A DNA stretch of 64,000 bases from Alopecurus myosuroides (taxonomy: Eukaryota; Streptophyta; Magnoliopsida; Poales; Poaceae): NCBI GenBank assembly GCA_028641055.1, contig CM054058.1, positions 236,633,551 through 236,697,550 on the forward strand. The letters are read 5' to 3'. The notes under the pieces were generated by a model. The model searched no databases. It had not been told where the DNA came from and saw only the letters and a program-made list of their open reading frames with translations. This document shows, in pieces, positions 55,825 through 64,000 of the stretch. The position numbers and the translations under genes are program-made. Within the stretch, counting starts at the first letter, position 1. Every line of letters starts with the position of its first letter.

Positions 55825-58800
55825 ATGAGCTCGTCGGTGCACGGCGCCGGCCAGGAGCGCTACCAGAGCGAGGCTGCCGGCCGTGGAGACTATGAGAGGC
55901 AGCCCAAGCCCAAGAAGCCGGCGGCGGAGGAGAAGGTGGAGAAGGTGCCGTTCCTGAAGCTGTTCTCGTTCGCGGACCGGTGGGACTACGTGCTGATGGC
56001 GGTGGGTTCCGTGGGCGCGTGCGCGCACGGCGCCTCCGTGCCCGTCTTCTTCATCTTCTTCGGCAAGCTCATCAACATCATCGGCCTCGCCTCGCTCTTC
56101 CCCGCCGCCGTCTCCGGCCGCGTCGCCAAGTACTCGCTCGACTTCGTCTACCTCGGCGTCGTCATACTCTTCTCCTCCTGGACCGGTACGTGCGTGCTCG
56201 AGCTAGCCTGTCGATCGGGGTCGACGCATGCATAGCGTACAATTTTTTTTGATGAAGGCATAGCGTACAAATGCGTAATGTTGTCCGATTTGTTGCAGAG
56301 GTGGCTTGCTGGATGCACACCGGGGAGCGGCAGGCGGCGAAGATGCGGCTGGCGTACCTGCGGTCGATGCTGGACCAGGACATCGCCGTGTTCGACACCG
56401 AGGCCTCCACCGGCGAGGTCATCAACGCCATCACCAGCGACATCCTCGTCGTCCAGGACGCCATCTCCGAGAAGGTACGTATCCTATCAGTATCACTGAC
56501 CTCTCGTATTCCTACGCATGCCTACATGCGCGTACGTATATTGCCTTTTCTCGCCATTGCGTGACTTGCTTCCATGCCAAACCGGCCGTTCATGCGGTGC
56601 CAAAGTAGAAACCGCCGAAGATCGAAGCAGTGTGGTGAGCGACTGACGGGTGAGTTGAGTTGATAGGGCGGGGAGTTATGAGAGTTGGTGAAGGGCATTG
56701 AAGGCGTTGCTTGCGGGTGCAGGAGGAAGAGGAGGTCATCCATCGAACCACTTTAGTACCGGAGCTCCGTCACCTAGATTGAATTCTACGCCACGGCCGG
56801 CGACGCGATACAGTTCTGATCGAAATCCGTCGCCCCCCATGTGTCCAATCCAAAATCTTAACGCTCCCTGGATCTGAATTTCCAGTCCGGTGTGCCACTG
56901 GGTGTGCGTATTCAGGTTCAGGCCCATGCATCTCTGTATCTGTCAAAAAAGATTACTGGATGATTAGACGGATAAAGATGCCCAAGAAAATGAGAATAAA
57001 CACGTGAATCTGAATTCTCACCAGACCCTCTCATGTTTCAACTCATACTTTTTGCATGTTCCGCTCGTCGCGATTTTTTCATACAGTATGCTGCAAGGAA
57101 ATCAATAAATGTGCCTTGATGCATGGCCATCTCACCAGATTCACATAATAAATCACAATAAATGGATGTCTTGATCCACCGGCTTTTTAGATACAGAACT
57201 CAATAGGCATGGTTCTGCCTTTTAAGTAGCGTGATCTGATCTGATAACACACGACCTACAAATGCGTGCTTATGATCAATGCCCGGTTTATGTTAGTACA
57301 AGGTTCGCTCCATCATGAGCTCGCTATCGCCATCACAAAATTCGTGTGACCACCAATTCGCTCACCTACTCTTTCGTACAATCATTTTCATGCAATGCCA
57401 ACCGTCTAATAGGTAGTTTCTACAAATTCTAACAACCGCAACCAAAATGACCATTGTATGGGTTCGTACATTTGTGGAAAATTCGATGGTGAACTACCCT
57501 CTTGCATCTGGTATGAGGATTCCTAAGAGTTCAGACCAAACACGATATGCCTTCTTTTTTACATAATAAGTATCAGAGTGAATAGAGTGATTTTAACCAC
57601 CAAGCTATGGGTACAACGCGATTCACAATTTCTTTTGATTTCTCTAGTTCTAATATGTGGAAACGGATAATGATTGTTATATACTCCCTCGGTCCCTAAA
57701 TATAAGATGTTATGGCACTTTAAATTCAACTACTAGAAGGTCTTATATTTAGGAACAAAAGAATTAGTAGCTTGGCCAAGGAAAAGATAAAACATGATTT
57801 TTGTGCTAGAGCGTGATAAAACTTAGTAATACAGACACGTTTGGTGGCTTTGTTTGCTGCATTTTGCTCAAGATTGTCGGCAATCTTTATTGCCAGGAAA
57901 GAATAGAGGAATTTCCATTTATGATGAAATATCCATTATCAGCCAGAGGCCCCATGAACATACTATATGTCATCTCCTTGGGATGCTGGAACATTTGGAA
58001 TAAAAAAGAATGGAAAAAACTTCAAGAATGAACTCCAAGTGTTCAAAACTGGAGGAGGCAATTGAGAGAGGATCTTGCTCTACTTACCCATAGGGCAAAG
58101 CAGAAAAATGCACAGGGTTTGAAAGACTTGGTAGCACAGAACTTCTGATTTTCCTTTCTTTATGAATTGTGACTCTCTGCATATATGTACTCCCTTCGTC
58201 TTATATTAATTATCTCAAAGTTGGATAAAAATAGACGTGTCTAGTTATTTTATTAGCAAAATTATACCGTAGGACAAATGTCCCTGCTGTTTCAGCGCCA
58301 AAGAAAAAAAACTGCCAACCGTCAGATCTAAATCGCACGGTCACCTGCACACCGGACTCAGTCAGTGATCAGCTAGTTGACCAGTTTCGTTGACCATAAG
58401 ATGTGTCACTGCAGGTGGGCAACTTCATGCACTACATCAGCCGCTTCGTGGCCGGGTTCGCCATCGGCTTCTCTCGGGTGTGGCAGATCAGCCTCGTCAC
58501 CCTCGCCATCGTCCCGCTCATCGCCATCGCCGGCGGCACCTACGCTTACGTCACCATCGGCCTCATGGCGCGCGTCCGCAAGTCCTATGTCAAGGCCGGC
58601 GAGATAGCTGAGGAGGTGATCGGCAACGTGCGGACGGTGCAGGCGTTCGTCGGCGAGGAGAAGGCGGTGAGGACGTACCGGGAGGCGCTGCTGACGACGT
58701 ACAAGTACGGCAAGCGGGGTGGCCTTGCCAAGGGCCTCGGCCTCGGCTCCATGCATATGACGCTCTTCCTTTCCTGGGCGCTGCTCGTCTGGTTCACCGG

Positions 58801-61800
58801 CATCGTCGTCCACAAGGGCATCTCCAACGGCGGCGAGTCCTTCACCACCATGCTCAACGTCGTCATCGCCGGCCTGTCAGTACACTGCACTATACCTTTC
58901 CCGTTCTCATGTCCATGTCGACCGCTCATGCTAGCAGATGGATGACAATTTTGCGTATGCAATTTACGCGTGCATTCAGGTCCCTTGGCCAAGCGGCGCC
59001 GAACATATCGACGTTCCTGCGGGCAAGGACGGCGGCGTACCCTATCTTCCAGATGATCGAGAGGAGCACGGTGAACACGATGAGCTCCAAGGCTGGCCGC
59101 ACGCTTCCGGCGGTCGAGGGCAACATCGCCTTCCGGGAAGTTCGTTTCGCGTACCCGTCCCGCCCGGACGTTGTCATCCTTGACAAATTCAGCCTGGACT
59201 TCCCGGCGGGAAAGATCGTGGCCCTCGTCGGCGGGAGCGGGTCCGGCAAGAGCACCGTGGTGTCCCTCATCGAGCGGTTCTACGAGCCGCTCTCCGGCAC
59301 GGTCCTCCTCGACGGGCACGACATCAGGAGCCTGGACGTCAAGTGGCTGCGTGGCCAGATCGGGCTCGTCAACCAGGAGCCGGCGCTGTTCGCGACGAGC
59401 ATCCGGGAGAACATACTCTACGGCAAGGGCGACGCCAGGGCGGACGAGATCGAGCACGCGGCGAAGCTGTCGGAGGCGATCACCTTCATCAACAACCTCC
59501 CCGAGAGGTACGAGACGCAGGTCGGCGAGCGCGGGATACAGCTTTCGGGTGGGCAGAAGCAGAGGATCGCGATCTCCAGGGCGATTCTGAAGAACCCGTC
59601 GATACTGCTCCTGGACGAGGCCACCAGCGCGCTGGACGCCGAGTCCGAGAAGAGCGTGCAGGAGGCGCTGGACCGCGTCATGGTCGGCCGCACCACCGTG
59701 GTGATCGCGCACCGGCTGTCCACCATCAGGAACGCCGACACCATCGCCGTTGTGGACGGTGGCAGGATTGTCGAGACCGGCACGCACGAGCAGCTGATGG
59801 CGAACCCCCTCAGCGCCTACGCTTCGCTGATCCAGCTGCAGGAGGCTGCTCAGCTTCAGCACAAGCCGTCTTTCTCGGATAGCACAAGCATGTCAAGGCC
59901 GCTAAGGTACCTTTGCGGTACATCATTATGCCATTATTTGATGCCATTAAAAGTTTCGACCGTGAGCTAACTAATCATTTCAACGTGTTTTCTGGTACAA
60001 AGTTTCAAGTATTCGAGGGAGTTGTCAGGACGGACGAGCATGGGTGCGAGCTTCCGCTCCGACAAGGACTCCATCAGCCCATACGGTGTCGCGGAGGGGT
60101 ACGACGAAGGTCGCAAAGCGAAGCCCGTCTCCATGAAGAAGCTCTACTCCATGGTGCGGCCTGACTGGATGTACGGGCTGTCAGGCACCATCAGCGCCTT
60201 CGTGGCGGGCGCCCAGATGCCACTCTTCGCCCTCGGCGTCACGCAGGCGCTCGTGTCCTACTACATGGGGTGGGAGACCACCAAGAAGGAGGTGCGCAAG
60301 ATCGCCGTGCTCTTCTGCTGCGGCGCGGTGCTCACCATAGTATTCCACGCCATCGAGCACCTCAGCTTCGGCATCATGGGCGAGCGGCTCACGCTGCGCG
60401 TCCGGGAGAAGATGTTCGCGGCGATCCTGCGGAACGAGATCGGGTGGTTCGACAGCACCAGCCACACCAGCGCCATGCTGTCGTCGCGGCTCGAGACCGA
60501 CGCCACGCTCGTGCGCACCATCGTCGTCGACCGCTCCACCATCCTGCTGCAGAACGTCGGCATGATCGTCACGTCGCTCATCATCGCCTTCATACTCAAC
60601 TGGAGGATTACGCTGGTGGTGCTTGCCACGTATCCCCTCATGGTCAGCGGCCACATCAGTGAGGTGAGCAAAAATCTGTTCAACTTTAACCGTCTTCGCC
60701 TATATATTTCAGTGGCCTGATCAGACCGCCTGATGTTGATTATGTTGTGATGCCACAGAAAATGTTCATGAAAGGATACGGAGGCAACCTCGGAAAGTCG
60801 TATCTGAAGGCCAACATGCTCGCCGCTGAGGCGGTGAGCAACATGCGGACGGTGGCCGCCTTCTGCGCGGAGGAGAAGGTGATAAAGCTGTACGAGGATG
60901 AGCTCAGAGAGCCCGGAAAGCGGTCCTTCCGGCGAGGACAGGGAGCGGCGTCTTCTATGGAGTCTCTCAGTTCTTTCCTCTTCTCTTCCTACGCGCTGGC
61001 ATTATGGTAAAGTGCTATTTAAACACATCGAAACTGAGTCTGAATTTTCTGTTCTCCAAGAGCAACTTGTGAAATGTTGGAAACTTCAGGTACGGTTCGC
61101 AGCTGATGAGCAAGGAGCTGGCCACCTTCAAGTCCGTGATGAAGTCCTTCATGGTGCTCATAGTGACAGCACTGGCGATGGGCGAGACGCTGGCGATGGC
61201 ACCGGACATCATCAAGGGGAACCAGATGGCGTCTTCGGTGTTCGAGATCCTCGACAGGAAGACGAAGTACGGATCGATACCGGTGATGACGTGAAGAAAG
61301 TCGAAGGCGTGATCCAGCTCCGGGATGTGGAATTCCGGTACCCTTCGAGGTCCGAGGTGGCCGTGTTCAAAGGCCTTGACCTCCTGATGAAGGCCGGCAA
61401 GAGCATGGCGCTCGTCGGGATGAGCGGCTCGGGCAAGAGCACCGTTCTCTCGCTCATCCTCCGCTTCTATGACCCTATCGCCGGAAAAATCTTGATCGAT
61501 GGTAATTTTGCTGTCTAAAAAAGTAGTAACAGTTTCTGTTCCAGATTAGGAGATGAGCTGAACATAGTACACCGATGCGTTTTGCAGGGAAGGACATCAA
61601 GAAGCTTAGGCTGAAATCACTAAGGATGCACATCGGCCTGGTCCAGCAAGAGCCGGCGCTGTTCGCGACGACGATCTATGAAAACATCCTCTACGGCAAG
61701 GACGGGGCAACCGAGGCCGAGGTCATCGAGGCGGCGAAGCTGGCAAACGCGCACACCTTCATCAGCTCGCTGCCGGAGGGGTACCAGACCAAGGTCGGGG

Positions 61801-62156
61801 AGCGTGGCGTGCAGCTGTCGGGAGGGCAGAAGCAGCGCATCGCCATCGCGCGGGCGATCGTCAAGGACCCGGCCATCCTGCTCCTGGACGAGGCGACGAG
61901 CGCGCTGGACGTGGAGTCGGAGCGCGTGGTGCAGCAGGCGCTGGACAGGGTGATGAAGAACCGGACCACCGTGATGGTGGCGCACCGGCTGTCGACGATC
62001 AAGAACGCCGACGTCATCTCGGTGCTCCAGGATGGCAAGATCATCGAGCAGGGGAATCACCAGCACCTGATCGAGAACAAGAATGGCGCCTACCACAAGC
62101 TCGTCAACTTGCAGCAGCAGCAGCAACAACAGCTGCAGGGTGGGCAGAGCTCATGA
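55825..62156 (+). CDS. ABCB2: ABC transporter B family, ABCB2/PGP2-like, with frameshift
   Basis: Eight exons: 55825-56185, 56299-56474, 58415-58875, 58980-59906, 60003-60663, 60759-61006, 61090-61501 and 61588-62156, all with GT-AG borders. That is about 1271 residues, the normal size of a full ABCB (TMD1-NBD1-TMD2-NBD2), an ATP-driven exporter of the plasma membrane. NBD1 has Walker A at residues 417-425, signature LSGGQ at 521-525, Walker B ending D545-E546 and H-loop H577. NBD2 has Walker A near 61417-61443, LSGGQ near 61814 and Walker B near 61875-61892. A missing G near 61263 in exon 7 shifts the frame and gives a stop at 61292-61294, before NBD2. In exon 6 a missing base near 60954 and an extra T near 60975 change about ten residues of TMD2 and then restore the frame. 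As read, the product would lack NBD2. Exon sequence otherwise looks fully conserved, so assembly error is possible. The substrate is unknown. Confidence 0.9.
57684..57762. mobile_element. Degenerate Stowaway-like MITE in intron 2
   Basis: It starts CTCCCTCGGTCCCTAAATATAAGATG, mirrored by GGTCTTATATTTAGGAAC. The outer right end has decayed (AAAAGAATTAG). About 80 bp. Confidence 0.65.
58191..58270. mobile_element. Possible half of a Stowaway-like MITE
   Basis: The left end CTCCCTTCGTCTTATATTAATTATCTC follows TA at 58189-58190. An AT-rich body with GACGTGTCTAG follows, but no right inverted end is present. It may be a truncated copy. Confidence 0.4.
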
Positions 62157-62770
62157 GCTCCCCATGTGCTTCTGTATCTAGCCATCTCTTCCTTGGCTTC
62201 AAGTACATTGATTGTAAAAGCTCTGTGCTACCTCTTCTTTTTCTTAAACAGAGTGTTCACAATTACACAAGGAGAAGTGCTCTCTTGTTAATTTCTTTGT
62301 AGCGATAGATTTCCAATTAGGGATATATATATGTGTGTGTGTGTGTGTCTGGGTGATAAAGTATTTAAGAAATTATAGGCCCTGCTCCGTTCACTTGAAG
62401 TGGGTGATGAAATTGTGTTGCTGCAAGTGGGAGACTTTCAGCTTTCTTTTCTTTTACTCCAAGTTACTCTCTCTTGCAATAGGTATTTTTGCCCAGGAAA
62501 AGTAAATAAGTTCTCTCTGGTCACAGCATGTATGACTAGAATATTACTGTGAGTACAGAAGGGCTGCCAGTCTGTATAACACATGGACTTGAACCAGATA
62601 CTGTAGCCAATGGAGTACTATTTGACAATAAATTTCACCGTGGGCATCCAGACAAAGAACACAAGAAAAGGACAGTGACACCAAAAAAACCATTTATATA
62701 TATAGGCCAGGAGTTCCACATCACTAAGCAGCAAAAAAAAGGAACTTAGATTAAGCAGCCTAAACTTTTA
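62157..62770 (+). other. 3' UTR of the ABC gene and convergent intergenic region
   Basis: This is the 3' flank of the ABC gene, which converges on the minus-strand protease gene ending at 62973. It contains the microsatellite at 62323-62348. No strong AATAAA stands out close to the stop. Confidence 0.5.
62323..62348. repeat. Compound (AT)n(GT)n microsatellite
   Basis: Five AT units are followed by about eight GT units, 26 bp, in the 3' flank of the ABC gene. It is likely polymorphic in length. Confidence 0.85.
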
Positions 62771-62873
62771 CTCCCTCCGATCCATATTAATAGGTCCTCA
62801 AGTGGATGTATCTAGCAATAAAACATGTCTAGATACATCCACTTGAGCACCTATTAATATGGATCGGAGGGAG
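62771..62873. mobile_element. Intact Stowaway MITE
   Basis: CTCCCTCCGATCCATATTAATAGG at the left is mirrored by CCTATTAATATGGATCGGAGGGAG at the right. The flanks are TA at 62769-62770 and 62874-62875. 103 bp, nearly perfect hairpin (arms join through GTGGATGTATCTAG/CTAGATACATCCAC). It is the best-preserved MITE in the window. It lies between the two convergent genes. Confidence 0.92.
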
Positions 62874-62972
62874 TAGCCCTATTGCAACTTGAGTTGGTCC
62901 TGGAGAAAAGCATGGATAGGAAACTACGTACAGCAAAAAGATTTCAGACCTCAAGCCTGACTAGAAGAACAC

Positions 62973-64000
62973 TTAGTATTGAAGAACCGGAACCGAGACG
63001 TCATACTTCCTCTTCTTTTTGCCCAGAGGGTCACTTCGAGGGCCGCTGCTGCGAGGCTCCTGCTCTTCATTGCGCTGTGTGGCAATGCAGGCCAGCAAAC
63101 CATTTCTTCGTGAAGATGGCATGTTCCTTATTAACCGTGATGCATTCTTGTCCAAGCAAGAGCCCTTCACAGATTTAGATGCAGATGCAGCCTTCGGTTT
63201 CTTCGCCTTCTTTTGATGTTCAACCGCTGGCATCAAAGGAGTATCCTCTTCATCTGTAATATAGACATGCAGAAAGGTGATTCTTGTTTTTAAAATAAAA
63301 CAAAATGTGAAAAGGAGTAGCATGTACAAAAATAAGTGGACAGAGAAATTATTTAGTTACTGAGATTGTCTGATGTTCAGTTAAGGAATTAGGTTCATTT
63401 TCTCTACAATTTGTTCACTTGTAATTAAATTGTTAAGCAGATACTATGAAAACAAGGTTACAAATTGTTCACACACCAGGTACTTTACTAGAATGCACTA
63501 GTTTGCAAAACATAAATAGATGTTGCAAATGCAGTTGAAAATAGATCCTTACCTAAGTTCTCAAAGTCAAACACACTAAGGTCTTCAATGGGAAGCACTC
63601 GCTTGGGCCGTGGAGGTGGAGTCGAGGGTCTCTCAGGATTGGTGATTTCAGTAGCACGAGAGCACATCTCGTCACTACATCAACTTGCAGAGATGCTCTC
63701 TGTGGACTGATTTCTTCTTTTTTGTTCATGCTGTCGAAAGCATTAGCTGAACATGGCTTATTCGGCTCCTCAGGATGAAGAGATGTTTTGCATTGACTTG
63801 CTTCATCAATCTCAAACTTATCACCAGAACTACTGTTGCCAGATGTTGAACAGTCTGCATCTATATTATCCAAAACTGACACAGGAGATGCACCACTGGT
63901 AGCTTCCTCTACCAAACTTGAGAACCACGGAAACATGCCTTGCCTAACATAGAAGAGAATATATGCTTCCTGGTGTAGCGCGCTTGTCTCAGTAATGGAA
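62973..64000 (-). CDS. Ubiquitin-specific protease, C-terminal part (partial gene)
   Basis: Two minus-strand exons are in the window: 64000-63553 (continuing outside) and 63253-62973, with the stop TAA at 62975-62973. The intron has donor GTAAGG and acceptor TTACAG. The first part reads SALHQEAYILFYVRQG, the conserved last strand of the USP catalytic domain, then a Ser/Asp-rich tail. The last exon is basic (QKKAKKPKAAS, GKKKRKYD), possibly a nuclear signal. Plant UBPs of this build (UBP20-27 group) remove ubiquitin from proteins; the catalytic Cys and His lie outside the window. The frame that reaches the donor site (KRVLPIEDLSVFDFENL) is offset by one base from the upstream frame. A single-base deletion near 63672 is the simplest explanation. 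As read, translation would stop at 63555-63553. Confidence 0.75.

Larger units (their letters stand above)
56475..58414 (+). other. Intron 2 of the ABC transporter gene
   Basis: This 1.94-kb intron is the longest in the gene. It contains a degenerate MITE at 57684-57762 and a possible half-MITE at 58191-58270. The rest is AT-rich with no exon that preserves the frame. Confidence 0.75.

Noticed and set aside
58585..59862. A 425-codon minus-strand frame antisense to the ABC transporter
   Set aside because: It is the mirror of a GC3-rich exon encoding NBD1. It has no domain of its own.
1..64000. tRNA, rRNA or other structured RNA genes
   Set aside because: No cloverleaf-like or ribosomal segment was noticed. 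The tRNA-like matches are only the 14-21-base primer-binding sites of retrotransposons.
1..64000. An undescribed multi-gene system or biosynthetic cluster
   Set aside because: The four genes belong to unrelated, well-known families and the rest is transposon sequence. Nothing points to a joint function.

Overview
This window is nuclear DNA of a grass, most likely a member of the Triticeae (wheat, Aegilops, barley or rye group). The reasons are spliced genes with GC-rich first exons separated by long transposon tracts, many Stowaway-type inverted-repeat elements starting CTCCCTC, nested LTR retrotransposons, LINE relics, and LTR elements primed by tRNA-Asp. The species call is an inference. 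No sequence was searched against a database.

Genes. Four protein-coding loci are supported by reconstructed exon structures. (1) 12032-15629 (+) is a five-exon GNAT acetyltransferase of the NAA60/MCC1 type. (2) 16650-18282 (+) is a three-exon F-box/LRR/FBD protein. (3) 55825-62156 (+) is an eight-exon full-length ABC transporter of subfamily B, closest to plant ABCB2/PGP2, as far as I recognise it. It carries three single-base indels, one of which breaks the frame before the second ATPase domain. (4) 62973-64000 (-) is the 3' end of a ubiquitin-specific protease gene that runs off the window, also with an apparent one-base deletion.

Mobile DNA, left to right. 1-1160 is repeat-derived and holds a cluster of short palindromes. 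1632-8904 is a complete non-autonomous LTR element (TSD GTGCG, tRNA-Asp primer site, no pol). 10471-11554 holds two Tourist-like inverted-repeat elements, the second split by a poly-A retroposon. 19982-25183 is a Stowaway-like MITE split by a Ty1-copia element whose two 298-bp LTRs look identical. 25368-25569 is a Mutator-type MITE with a 9-bp TSD. 26289-27217 is a GC-rich TIR element. 28198-35901 is a minus-strand solo LTR split by a 6.1-kb LTR-type insert (TSD ATAAC). 37870-51131 is a degenerate LINE split by a minus-strand gypsy relic (39172-47289) that keeps gag and protease remnants but no reverse transcriptase. 51595-54118 is a local tandem duplication in which one copy carries a Harbinger-like element and the other keeps the empty target site. 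54212-55110 is a minus-strand LINE 3' fragment.

How it fits together. The genes lie in two islands (12-18 kb and 56-64 kb) separated by about 37 kb of nested insertions. They do not form a pathway or operon. I found no undescribed biological system. The most informative points are the nested insertion order, the empty-site paralogue, an in-frame retainable intron in the F-box gene, and a pattern of single-base indels in otherwise well-conserved coding exons that could be real decay or assembly error.
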